A stretch of DNA of 57,075 nt from NCBI GenBank assembly GCA_964469155.1, contig CAYXXU010000020.1:1-57075 (forward strand), written 5' to 3'. Below are positions 16,489-24,254 of the stretch, piece after piece (positions within the stretch are counted from its first letter, which is position 1; every line of letters begins with the position of its first letter). The position numbers and the translations under genes are program-made. The stretch comes from CAIWKO01 sp964469155. GTDB lineage: Bacteria > Bacteroidota > Bacteroidia > Bacteroidales > CAIWKO01. The notes under the pieces are model-generated. The model saw only the letters and a list, made by a program, of their open reading frames with translations, was not told the origin of the DNA and ran no database searches.

Positions 16489-18375
16489 ATGACGGTGAAA
16501 CAAGGGGAAAAGTTGTCGGTAGTGAATTCGGTTTCTGATCTGAAAAAGCTGAAAGTTGATGAATTGCCTCAATTATGCGATGAGATACGCCAGTTTATAA
16601 TTCATAGCACATCATTCAATCCCGGACATTTGGGCGCAAATTTAGGTACCGTTGAGTTGACGGTGGCCTTGCATTATGTATTTGACACTCCCAACGATAA
16701 ACTGATCTGGGATGTGGGTCATCAGGCTTATACGCATAAGATATTGACCGGGCGAAAAAATGTTTTTCACACCAATCGCATGCACCATGGCATAAGCGGA
16801 TATCCGCGTATGTCAGAAAGTGAATTTGATGCATTTGGAGTGGGACATTCTTCTACATCTATTTCTGCGGCATTGGGTATGGCTGTTGCCTCTTCGCTGA
16901 AAGGCGAATATAACCGCCAGCATATTGCCGTAATTGGCGACGGATCGATGACCGCGGGCCTGGCTTTTGAAGCCATGAACCATGCCGGAGTATCGAAGGC
17001 AAATCTGCTGATCATTTTAAACGATAACGGCATTGCTATTGACAAGAATGTAGGTGCCCTTAAAGAATACCTGACGGATATCACTACTTCGAGGTTTTAT
17101 AACAGGTTGAAAGGTAAAGTGTGGAGGGCCATACGTGCGAATGCCATACGCCGTATGATTAATAAATTCCTGCTAAACCTCAAATCTACCATAGTTAAAC
17201 AAAGTAACCTCTTCGAGGCATTAAACTTCAGGTATTTCGGGCCGGTCGACGGACACGATGTGATACGTATGGTTAAGATCCTATCTGACCTGAAAGATAT
17301 TAAGGGCTCGAAACTGCTGCATTGTATTACCATCAAAGGTAAAGGTTTTACCCAGGCAGAAAAGGAACAGACACGTTTTCATGCACCCGGACTTTTCGAT
17401 AAAAATACCGGTGCACTTATTGAGCAACCCTGCCATACCAAAGCCCCAAAGATGCAAGTTGTTTTTGGTCGCACTTTGGTTGAACTTGCGGAAATGAATC
17501 CTTTAATAGTGGGTGTTACACCGGCCATGTTGACCGGATGTTCTATGAATATTATGCAGGCAAAATTCCCTTCGCGAACTTTCGATGTGGGTATTGCCGA
17601 ACAACATGCTGTGACTTTTTCTGCTGGTATGGCTACCCAGGGATTGGTGCCGTTTTGCAATATTTATTCCAGTTTTTTGCAAAGGTCATACGATCAGATA
17701 ATACATGATGTAGCCATACAGAATTTGTCAGTAATATTTTGCATCGATAGGGGAGGCCTGGTGGGTGAGGACGGTGCTACGCATCATGGTGTTTTTGATC
17801 TGTCCTATCTAAGATGCATTCCCAATATGATAGTTTCCGCACCCATAAATGAGGAGGAGTTGCGCGATCTGATGTATACGGCTCAAAGTAGATTACATGG
17901 TCCTTTCTCTATACGTTACCCCCGGACCAATGCGATACAGGTTGAATGGAAAACCCCGTTCAAACTGGTTGAGATCGGAAAAGGCCGTATATTGAAAGAG
18001 GGAAATGATCTGGCAATAATCAGTATCGGATTTCCGGGAAATCTTGCACTTAATGCCATTCAGAAACTGGAAGCCTTGCAATATTCGGTGTCGTTATATG
18101 ATATGCGTTTCCTGAAACCTATTGATGAAGAATTGTTGCACAAGGCATTTGCCAAACACAAAAAGATAATAACGATTGAAGATGGTACTACCATTGGTGG
18201 ATTAGGTACTGCTGTAATTGAATTTATGAATCAGCACGGATATCAGGCTGAAGTGGTGAAACTTGGCGTGCCCGATCATTTTATTGAGCATGGCTCACTG
18301 GCAGAACTCTATGAAGAGTGCGGATTTGATGAAAAAAGTATTTTTGAAGCTTCTAAAAAATTATTACAAAAATAA
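16489..18375 (+). CDS. dxs: 1-deoxy-D-xylulose-5-phosphate synthase
   Basis: 628 residues from the ATG at 16489 (an in-frame TTG at 16465 is less likely). First step of the MEP isoprenoid pathway: condenses pyruvate and glyceraldehyde 3-phosphate using thiamin diphosphate. Seen: NPGHLGANLGTVELTVALHY, WDVGHQAYTHKILTGR, the ThDP/Mg motif GDGSMTAG about 152-159 with LNDNGIAID, the pyrimidine-binding domain with DVGIAEQHAVTFSAGMA, then DRGGLVGEDGATHHG and RYPR. The C-terminal transketolase domain has VSLYDMRFLKPIDEE. Full length for the family. Followed closely (23 bases) by the permease gene, so probably co-transcribed. Confidence 0.97.
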   Translation: MTVKQGEKLSVVNSVSDLKKLKVDELPQLCDEIRQFIIHSTSFNPGHLGANLGTVELTVALHYVFDTPNDKLIWDVGHQAYTHKILTGRKNVFHTNRMHHGISGYPRMSESEFDAFGVGHSSTSISAALGMAVASSLKGEYNRQHIAVIGDGSMTAGLAFEAMNHAGVSKANLLIILNDNGIAIDKNVGALKEYLTDITTSRFYNRLKGKVWRAIRANAIRRMINKFLLNLKSTIVKQSNLFEALNFRYFGPVDGHDVIRMVKILSDLKDIKGSKLLHCITIKGKGFTQAEKEQTRFHAPGLFDKNTGALIEQPCHTKAPKMQVVFGRTLVELAEMNPLIVGVTPAMLTGCSMNIMQAKFPSRTFDVGIAEQHAVTFSAGMATQGLVPFCNIYSSFLQRSYDQIIHDVAIQNLSVIFCIDRGGLVGEDGATHHGVFDLSYLRCIPNMIVSAPINEEELRDLMYTAQSRLHGPFSIRYPRTNAIQVEWKTPFKLVEIGKGRILKEGNDLAIISIGFPGNLALNAIQKLEALQYSVSLYDMRFLKPIDEELLHKAFAKHKKIITIEDGTTIGGLGTAVIEFMNQHGYQAEVVKLGVPDHFIEHGSLAELYEECGFDEKSIFEASKKLLQK

Positions 18376-18398
18376 CAACCCGATTTTTATAGAAAGAA

Positions 18399-20126
18399 TT
18401 GCAGATCAATAATCTTTTCCGTAAAAAGTCCATTAATGATATTCTTCGCCATGCCGATGACATGCGTCATGACACTCACAGGCTGAAGAAAAACCTGAAT
18501 CTTATTGATCTTACTGCCTTAGGAATTGCTGCCATTATTGGTGCGGGAATATTCAGCACCATTGGTAATGCTGCGGCCAGTGGCGGACCGGCAGTATCAT
18601 TGTTATTTGTTTTCACAGCTATAGCCTGCGGTTTTTCGGGATTATGTTATGCACGGTTTGCATCGGTTATTCCTATTAGCGGGAGTGCATACACATATGC
18701 CTACGCCAGTTTTGGAGAACTGATTGCCTGGATTATAGGTTGGGACCTGATCATGGAATATGCCGTAGGTAATATTGCTGTTGCGATTTCATGGTCCGAT
18801 TATTTTACCGGTTTGTGTCATGGCCTGGGGCTACATATTCCTGCCTGGTGTTCGACCGATTATTTAAGCGCATCGCGCGGATATACAGCAGTGGTTGATC
18901 AACTGACTGCAGGTACGACCTTCAGCCAGATGTCGGCAAGCCTGAGGGAGGCTTATACTGCCTGGATATCGGCTCCCGAGATTTTCGGACTAAGGATCAT
19001 AGCCGATCTGCCTGCATTTAGCATAGTGGTGTTCATTACAGCACTGGTATATATTGGCATTCGCGAATCGAAAATCGCCAGTAACATGATGGTACTGCTG
19101 AAAATAGTGATCTTATTGCTGATCATCGGTGTTGGCGCATTTTATGTGAATACAAATAATTGGAGTCCTTTTGCCCCTAATGGTGTATCGGGGGTGTTGA
19201 AGGGAGTTGCGGCTGTGTTTTTTGCCTATATTGGCTTTGATGCTATTTCTACCACTGCGGAAGAGTGTAAACGACCTCAAAAAGATCTGCCTCGTGCTAT
19301 TTTATTGTCTTTACTAATTTCAACGGTTTTGTATGTTATAATCAGCCTGGTTCTTACGGGCATGGCTCCCTATAAAGAACTGGCCGTGGGCGATCCACTG
19401 GCTTATGTTTTTCAAAGACTTAATCTCAATGGCTTTTCGGGGATTATTGCGGTAAGTGCAGTAATTTCAATGGCAAGTGTGTTGCTGGTGTTTCAGTTGG
19501 GCCAACCCCGTATATGGATGAGCATGAGCCGCGACGGTTTGTTGCCTCCGAAATTCTCGAAGTTGCATAAAAAGTATAAAACACCGGCATTTTCGTCAGT
19601 GGTTGCCGGATTTCTGGTTGCCATACCTACTTTATTCATGAACCTGACGGAAGTTACCGACCTGACCAGTATTGGGACCTTGTTCGCTTTTGTGTTGGTT
19701 TCTGGAGGTGTACTGGTGCTAGATAATCCGAAAAGACCCAGGCAGGAAGGTTTGGTCAGAGGCTTTACGATACCGTATTTTAACTCCCGATATTATCTTC
19801 CTGTAATCTGGTTTGGAGTGATGATAGGAATCTATCTGATGAATAAGGCGTCAGTTAATAATTTTATGGCAAGGGATATTCAAATTGAATGGCAAATGGC
19901 TGTGCAAAAACTCCCTTTAATGATCTTTTTATTGGTTGCTTTGGTTTTAACTGTATTTGCCATTGTTCAGGAATTTTCCTTGATACCGGTGCTCGGACTG
20001 CTTACCAATTTTTATCTGATGTCCGAATTGGGCGTAACCAACTGGATGCGCTTCCTTATATGGCTGGTAGTAGGGCTATCGCTGTATTTTGTTTATGGAT
20101 ATAAGCATAGCCGCCTGACCAGATAG
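18399..20126 (+). CDS. APC-family amino-acid permease (cationic amino-acid transporter-like)
   Basis: 575 residues, 12 or more membrane helices. Starts at a TTG preceded by a purine run (agaaag); no ATG lies before the conserved N-terminus, and the first internal ATG would cut the normal amphipathic head (LFRKKSINDILRHADD). Family motifs: LTALGIAAIIGAGIFSTIG in helix 1, SGSAYTYAYASFGELIAWI, VFFAYIGFDAISTTAEECKR and PRAILLSLLISTVLYVI. This wording is that of the cationic amino-acid/YfnA branch. Substrate not certain. Imports amino acids by proton or ion coupling at the inner membrane. Likely co-transcribed with dxs, without an obvious metabolic link. Confidence 0.92.
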   Translation: MQINNLFRKKSINDILRHADDMRHDTHRLKKNLNLIDLTALGIAAIIGAGIFSTIGNAAASGGPAVSLLFVFTAIACGFSGLCYARFASVIPISGSAYTYAYASFGELIAWIIGWDLIMEYAVGNIAVAISWSDYFTGLCHGLGLHIPAWCSTDYLSASRGYTAVVDQLTAGTTFSQMSASLREAYTAWISAPEIFGLRIIADLPAFSIVVFITALVYIGIRESKIASNMMVLLKIVILLLIIGVGAFYVNTNNWSPFAPNGVSGVLKGVAAVFFAYIGFDAISTTAEECKRPQKDLPRAILLSLLISTVLYVIISLVLTGMAPYKELAVGDPLAYVFQRLNLNGFSGIIAVSAVISMASVLLVFQLGQPRIWMSMSRDGLLPPKFSKLHKKYKTPAFSSVVAGFLVAIPTLFMNLTEVTDLTSIGTLFAFVLVSGGVLVLDNPKRPRQEGLVRGFTIPYFNSRYYLPVIWFGVMIGIYLMNKASVNNFMARDIQIEWQMAVQKLPLMIFLLVALVLTVFAIVQEFSLIPVLGLLTNFYLMSELGVTNWMRFLIWLVVGLSLYFVYGYKHSRLTR

Positions 20127-20161
20127 TTTACCGGAAATTTGGCCAGGTTAAAACTTTGTTT

Positions 20162-20169
20162 TATATTTG
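20162..20169 (+). promoter_or_regulatory. -7 box upstream of the NlpC/P60 gene
   Basis: TATATTTG, exact TAnnTTTG match, giving a leader of about 115 bases before the ATG at 20293. Confidence 0.45.
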
Positions 20170-20292
20170 CTCTCCCATGTAATTTATCGTAAGTTTATTA
20201 TCGCGGGGAGAGGGTAATCTTTTTGCCTCCAAGGCAATGTTACACATAGTTTACCTTCACAAGCTAAATAACAGTTTCACCAAGCTTACAGC

Positions 20293-20859
20293 ATGCATTT
20301 TAAAAGAAGATTAAAAGTAGAATATATACTCCTGACTGTAATGATCATTTTTATTGCAGTATTGATTCCCGATATTCATAGTCAGACACATTATACACCC
20401 AATTTTACTTTACCTGAAAAAAACGATAGTATTGTCAGAGATTCTGTTAAAACCACAGTTCATCGCCAATTTGTTGTTGATAGCGTTATTTCTTTCGGGA
20501 AAAAGTTTTTAGGGCTGCGATATAAATATGGAGGCACCACCCCCCTGGGTTTTGATTGCTCGGGCTATGTATCTTATCTTTTCCATAAATTCGGATACAC
20601 TTTGCCACATTCCTCGTCCGAAATGTCGGCAGTAGGTCAGAAAATTGATATCAAGCAGGCTCAGGCAGGCGATTTAATTTGTTTTAAAGGCCGCAGCACT
20701 AAATCGAGCCGCGTGGGACATGTTGCGCTGATTATTCAGGCCGATTCAGGACAGATTACCATGATGCATTCGTGTCACCGGGGCGTGCTGATCGAAAAAT
20801 ACAATAACAGCGCATACTACAAAGCACGTTTCATGATGTGCCGCCGGGTAACCCTGTAA
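20293..20859 (+). CDS. NlpC/P60 (C40) cell-wall endopeptidase
   Basis: 188 residues. N-terminal signal/anchor segment about 9-30 ending IHSQ, so periplasmic. The catalytic domain about 60-188 has Cys89 in FDCSGYVSYLF, His143 in VGHVALIIQ and a third polar residue His159 in MMHSCHRGV, the complete papain-like triad. The family cuts gamma-D-Glu to diamino-acid bonds in peptidoglycan stem peptides (Spr/MepS-like). No LysM or SH3 domain is present, but a LysM protein gene follows 409 bases later on the same strand, separated by a terminator. Confidence 0.93.
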   Translation: MHFKRRLKVEYILLTVMIIFIAVLIPDIHSQTHYTPNFTLPEKNDSIVRDSVKTTVHRQFVVDSVISFGKKFLGLRYKYGGTTPLGFDCSGYVSYLFHKFGYTLPHSSSEMSAVGQKIDIKQAQAGDLICFKGRSTKSSRVGHVALIIQADSGQITMMHSCHRGVLIEKYNNSAYYKARFMMCRRVTL

Positions 20860-20890
20860 TAATTAATTACCACACCTCTACGATTCAAAA

Positions 20891-20922
20891 AAAAGGATCC
20901 GCCCCGCCAGGCGAACCCTTTT
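20891..20922 (+). terminator. Stem-loop terminator after the NlpC/P60 gene
   Basis: 13-bp stem with two mismatches (20891-20903 with 20910-20922) around the loop ccgcca, flanked by A and T runs, 31 bases after the stop. Confidence 0.65.
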
Positions 20923-21115
20923 ACCTAATACTAACTAAAACAAGAACAGAAAAAGTTTGGCAAATTTACGTGCATACTGAAAGTTATGCAAGCAAAAAGA
21001 TAAGTTTCTGAGTAACAATATCAACATAGTTATTAACATTCCTTGTGACGCATTATATGTACGATTTATAGAGGATAATTATTTTTTTACGAAAAGAAAG
21101 CGTAAAAACATAAGA

Positions 21116-21213
21116 TAACCTTTATTAAAAATTATCGTAAAAACGACAAAACAAGAAATATCGTCGACAAAATGTCTTTTTATGATGATTATAGAAAATA
21201 ATTGTTATCTTTG
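21116..21213 (+). promoter_or_regulatory. 98-bp promoter block of the LysM gene, shared with the adhesin leader
   Basis: Runs from TAACCTTT to the -7 box TATCTTTG (21206-21213). A homologous block of the same length precedes the adhesin leader (23841-23938). Shared words in the same order: TAACCTTT, TCGTAAAA, GACAAAA, TTTTTATGA(T/C)GATT, AGAA, TTAT, TTTG. The upstream part of the gap (20923-21115) is AT-rich with nothing else recognised. Confidence 0.75.
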
Positions 21214-21267
21214 TAAACAATGTTTTTAATTCATCCAAGTACTAATTAGATTTTGATATTTAAGCCT

Positions 21268-22002
21268 ATGAAAAAACTTATTCTCATTTTCAGCCTTGCC
21301 ATGCTGTTTTTTCCTAATCAGTATTCTATGGTATTCGGACAAAACAATGCTAACTATCGGAACGATTATATTGCCGGATGCCTGCCGGGGGGCACAGCAA
21401 TGACGGAACCTGACAAATCAGACCTCACAGTTATTAATTCCAATGACCCGCCCCCGGCCGATGCCACCTGGCAAGCTTCGGATGATAGAAACAGTACCTT
21501 GTATCATATTGTAGCAGCAGGGGAGACGCTCTACAGCATTTCGAAACGGTATCATACCACGGTAGATAACTTAAAAGCATTGAACAATATTGAGGATAAT
21601 AAGATCATCGTGGGTCAGAAACTGTTGCTGGATGGAAATAGTGAGGGTTCTGAACCACCACGCACCAGTTCCTCCCAGCCGGATTTTCATACGGTGATTT
21701 CGGGCGAAACGCTTTACTGCATTGCGAAAAGATACAATATGACCGTGGAAAGATTGAGAGCATTGAATAATATTCCTGACAATAAGATTATTGTTGGCCA
21801 GAAACTCTTACTGGATGAGAAAGCGACAAAATCTGAACAAGATGTTGACACGACTTCTCCAATAGAATATCATATTGTAGTGGAAGGTGAAACACTCGAA
21901 AGCATTGCAATAAAATACAATTTACCGGTAAATACCTTAAGGATTTTAAATCAAATTCAAAGCAATGAGATAATAGTGGGACAGAAATTGATCCTTGAAT
22001 AA
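21268..22002 (+). CDS. Secreted protein with three LysM peptidoglycan-binding domains
   Basis: 244 residues from the ATG at 21268 (the in-frame TTG at 21253 is not needed). Signal peptide about 1-25 (MKKLILIFSLAMLFFP... FGQ). A Pro/Asp/Ser-rich spacer runs to 78, then LysM domains at about 79-122, 140-183 and 201-244, each with HxV..GETLxSIAxxY...V..LxxLN.I..N.IIVGQKL. No enzyme domain. LysM binds GlcNAc chains of peptidoglycan, so this is likely a periplasmic cell-wall anchor or scaffold. Its LysM units are closest, within this window, to the two at the end of the PorE-like protein (37893-40364), and its promoter block matches that of the adhesin leader. Confidence 0.92.
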   Translation: MKKLILIFSLAMLFFPNQYSMVFGQNNANYRNDYIAGCLPGGTAMTEPDKSDLTVINSNDPPPADATWQASDDRNSTLYHIVAAGETLYSISKRYHTTVDNLKALNNIEDNKIIVGQKLLLDGNSEGSEPPRTSSSQPDFHTVISGETLYCIAKRYNMTVERLRALNNIPDNKIIVGQKLLLDEKATKSEQDVDTTSPIEYHIVVEGETLESIAIKYNLPVNTLRILNQIQSNEIIVGQKLILE

Positions 22003-22020
22003 GATTGATACCAGGGCAAA

Positions 22021-22051
22021 AAAAACCGTTCGTGAAAGAACGGTTTTTTTT
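22021..22051 (+). terminator. Intrinsic terminator of the LysM gene
   Basis: Stem ACCGTTC / GAACGGT extended by A-T pairs, 6-base loop gtgaaa, tail of eight Ts. Closely resembles the terminator of the PorE-like gene at 40383-40422. Confidence 0.92.
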
Positions 22052-22060
22052 GAGCAAACC

Positions 22061-22112
22061 AAGAGGCTGCCTTTGTAAAAGTATTCGCATAGCTTGTTTT
22101 TGGCAGCCTCTT
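22061..22112. terminator. 11-bp inverted repeat between convergent genes
   Basis: AAGAGGCTGCC (22061-22071) and GGCAGCCTCTT (22102-22112) are perfect reverse complements with a 30-base loop. It lies 20 bases past the second stop (22133) of the interrupted minus-strand gene, so it may be its transcript end; T-runs are weak. Confidence 0.5.
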
Positions 22113-22132
22113 TATTCAGATACAATTCATTT

Positions 22133-22284
22133 CAGACTTTTTCTATCTCAACCGAACCTTCGGTCGACTCGCTCAGGTTTTTGATCATCATAAAACGATC
22201 GCTGGCATTAGCATATTTGCTTACCAGGAATTCTATCACAGCATCGGCTTCCAGATCAATGTAGCTCGATGGCATTGGATCGTC
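22133..22284 (-). other. In-frame coding-like continuation past the TAG of the unknown gene
   Basis: After the TAG at 22285-22287 the same frame stays open for 50 codons to TGA at 22133, reading DDPMPSSYIDLEADAVIEF, LVSKYANASDRFMMIK and NLSESTEGSVEIEKV. Composition is that of ordinary protein. It suggests that the original gene ended at 22133 and acquired a nonsense change, or that the TAG is read through, or that the base is a sequencing error. Confidence 0.7.
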
Positions 22285-23100
22285 CTAATCGGCCACAAAC
22301 CAGAACCTGAGATTGGTGTCGCCGCTGTTGTAAAGCATCAGCCTGTCTTCGAGAACAAATACAAAGCCGGCTTCTTTGGTTTCACCACCTGTCAGAAAAA
22401 CTTCATACAGATCGGCAGGCTCTCCGTTGGGTTTCTTATAATAATGAAGCAGGCTTAAAATAAAGTATCTTCTGATGTTTGAAGGTTGTTTTTTATGGAA
22501 GGTCATCAACATACCCAGCGCACCATACATTTCGATGGCCATGCTCTCAGCGATCAGTTTCAAATCTGCAGAGGTAACTTTCACCAAAGAAACTGAATTT
22601 TGCTGTGTGTTATACATGTCTTTTATCACATCACGGAAAAGAACCATTTCATCGGTTATTGTATCCAGGGATGAATATAGTGTGGCGTTTTTTATGATCA
22701 GATTAAAGTATACCATACGTTCGTCTAATCCACCGCTCGAAATAGGAGATACACCTTTCGGGAAAATTTTACCATATTCACCCGATTTGGCCTTATAAAC
22801 CACCTTTATGCGGTTATGCCAATCGTTCATTTTTTCCTGATACAGTAATTCAAAAAGGTAATCTTTATTGATAGTATCCCCATGGCGCACACCTTGCTGC
22901 GATTTCCAGTTAAGATAGGCATCCATAAATGCAGTAAAAGGCGGCAATAATGCAGTATGGATAGCTGCAATTTCGGTTGTTGCATGCTCAGCATACAATG
23001 CACTCATAAAACTGAATACAAACTTGTAAAATCTTTTTAAGCTGCGTCCTGCTAATAAGTAGAACGGATTGCTTTCGAAACTCCATTTAATTTTTTTCAT
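22285..23100 (-). CDS. Protein of unknown function, next to array B; possibly truncated
   Basis: 271 residues, no signal peptide, basic, mostly helical. Seen: a short aromatic head (SNPFYLLAGRSLKRFYKFV), a helical segment with TAFMDAYLNWKSQQG about 57-71, then KMNDWHNRIKVVY and YGKIFPKGVSPISSGGLDER, a helical middle, and a short beta-rich end (EAGFVFVLEDRLMLYN). I recognise the style of hypothetical proteins in Bacteroidota but no function. The frame ends at TAG and continues in frame for 50 more codons (22133-22284). The 7-copy palindrome array B lies 5' of the gene, its near edge 228 bases from the start, the same relative position as array A to the gene at 8875. No TAnnTTTG box was found in between. 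Confidence 0.82.
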   Translation of the reverse strand: MKKIKWSFESNPFYLLAGRSLKRFYKFVFSFMSALYAEHATTEIAAIHTALLPPFTAFMDAYLNWKSQQGVRHGDTINKDYLFELLYQEKMNDWHNRIKVVYKAKSGEYGKIFPKGVSPISSGGLDERMVYFNLIIKNATLYSSLDTITDEMVLFRDVIKDMYNTQQNSVSLVKVTSADLKLIAESMAIEMYGALGMLMTFHKKQPSNIRRYFILSLLHYYKKPNGEPADLYEVFLTGGETKEAGFVFVLEDRLMLYNSGDTNLRFWFVAD

Positions 23101-23327
23101 AATTTTAATTTTTTAAGTTTATGTTTTTGGGTTTAAAAAATTTTGAGGATAACGCTGAAATGTTTCAATTATTGTATGAATAATGTTAAAAAAAGTTAAA
23201 GTTTTAAAACGGATAGAATACAACCTTCGGAGTTCAGTATTGTCCATAATTGTGTTTAATGCTTTGTGCAATGTAATGAGCAGAAATGCAGCATTATAAT
23301 GGGTCATATGAATGATTTTTTACTGCA

Positions 23328-23590
23328 TGTAAACCTTTACAGGCTTTCCGGAAAGTTTTTCTATTCCCTGTAAACGTTTACATGATTGCCGAGAAGGTTT
23401 TTTTGTCTTCTGTAAACGTTTACAATTGATCCGGTGTTTTTTTTTGTCCATTGTAAATGTTTACAACCTTGAAAAAAACGTTTTTTCATTGCCTGTAAAC
23501 ATTTACATCTTGTCCGTAGCATTTTTTTACTCTCTGTCAACGTTTACAAAACTGTCCGTAAGGTTTTTTTATTCCTTGTAAACGTTTACA
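23328..23590. repeat. Array B: seven 14-bp palindromes with alternating 41/42-bp spacing
   Basis: TGTAAACGTTTACA or a one-base variant starts at 23328, 23369, 23411, 23452, 23494, 23535 and 23577. Steps are 41, 42, 41, 42, 41, 42, giving a mean of 41.5, four helical turns. Copies 2, 3 and 7 are perfect. Spacers of 27 and 28 bases are also related: most have a CCG word soon after the palindrome and a run of 5-9 Ts in the middle. The palindrome with central CG resembles operators of LacI-family repressors. The period is not a multiple of three, so this is not coding. It lies in the 1154-base gap between divergent genes. Confidence 0.97.
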
Positions 23591-23840
23591 ATTAATCCGG
23601 TAACGGTATTTTATTTCTCTTCAGCGTAACACTTTGATTATAAGAATAAATATAGCGGTTTTAAAAACCAACTACCCCCTTACTTTGTTTTTAATCTAAT
23701 AACACAGATATTTGAAGGTTGAAATATTTCCTTTTCTATAAAAGTATACATGGCTAATTTAGATTCCCGGGAAATATTTATGAATGGGCTTTCATTACTA
23801 GGTATCCAAAACCTCACATTAGTTTATTACTTATTAACAG
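23591..23840. other. AT-rich gap, nothing recognised
   Basis: Between array B and the 98-bp promoter block I see no gene, hairpin or repeat that I can support. Confidence 0.5.
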
Positions 23841-23938
23841 TAACCTTTCTTTTAAATTTTCGTAAAACCACCGTAATTAAAAATTTTAAAGACAAAACGA
23901 TGTTTTTTTATGACGATTGAGAATTATTATTATTTTTG
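23841..23938 (+). promoter_or_regulatory. 98-bp promoter block of the adhesin leader
   Basis: Homologue of 21116-21213, ending at the -7 box TATTTTTG (23931-23938). It drives a transcript that meets a hairpin terminator at 24116-24150 before reaching the adhesin start at 24255. Confidence 0.75.
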
Positions 23939-24070
23939 CACTTTGTGTTCGTAATTAATAAAAATTTAATAGCAATGTCTTTTATTAAAACAAACAAAGT
24001 ATTATTTTTGTACAAATTAACTTAGGCGATTTAATGCCTTAGTTAAAAAAATTGAAACCAAACAAAGATT

Positions 24071-24160
24071 ATGAATAAGAAGTTTCTGCTTACTTATTTT
24101 AGAATATTATGGGATAAAGAACAGCCATGTTGTTATTGCTGTTCTTTTTTATTATTTTAG
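24071..24160 (+). CDS. Possible 29-residue leader peptide with Cys-rich end
   Basis: ATG at 24071, basic start MNKKFLLTYFRILWDK, then four Cys codons in a row of five (CCYCC) that fall inside the terminator stem-loop, stop at 24160. It lies between the promoter block and the adhesin gene. The layout is that of an attenuator leader, but in Bacteroidota this would need testing. It may also be a chance frame in a small RNA. Confidence 0.3.
   Translation: MNKKFLLTYFRILWDKEQPCCYCCSFLLF
24116..24150 (+). terminator. Intrinsic terminator upstream of the adhesin gene
   Basis: Perfect 10-bp stem AAAGAACAGC / GCTGTTCTTT, loop of 12 bases, six Ts at the end. It sits about 105 bases before the adhesin ATG, and no second TAnnTTTG promoter is visible between them, so adhesin expression probably depends on read-through. 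Confidence 0.85.
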
Positions 24161-24254
24161 CCACATAAATCTAAATTTATTTAAGAATAGGTTAGCCGTT
24201 TAATAAAACTAAAAAGAGTAAAAAAAATTCAAATAAATTACAAAAACTTAGTGT

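Noticed and set aside
22285..22287. TAG as a recoded sense codon throughout the genome
   Set aside because: Other clear genes in the window end at TAG exactly where their families end, so TAG is a normal stop here.
23119..23307. 62-codon minus-strand frame between array B and the unknown gene
   Set aside because: No promoter or recognisable features; composition follows the AT-rich DNA.
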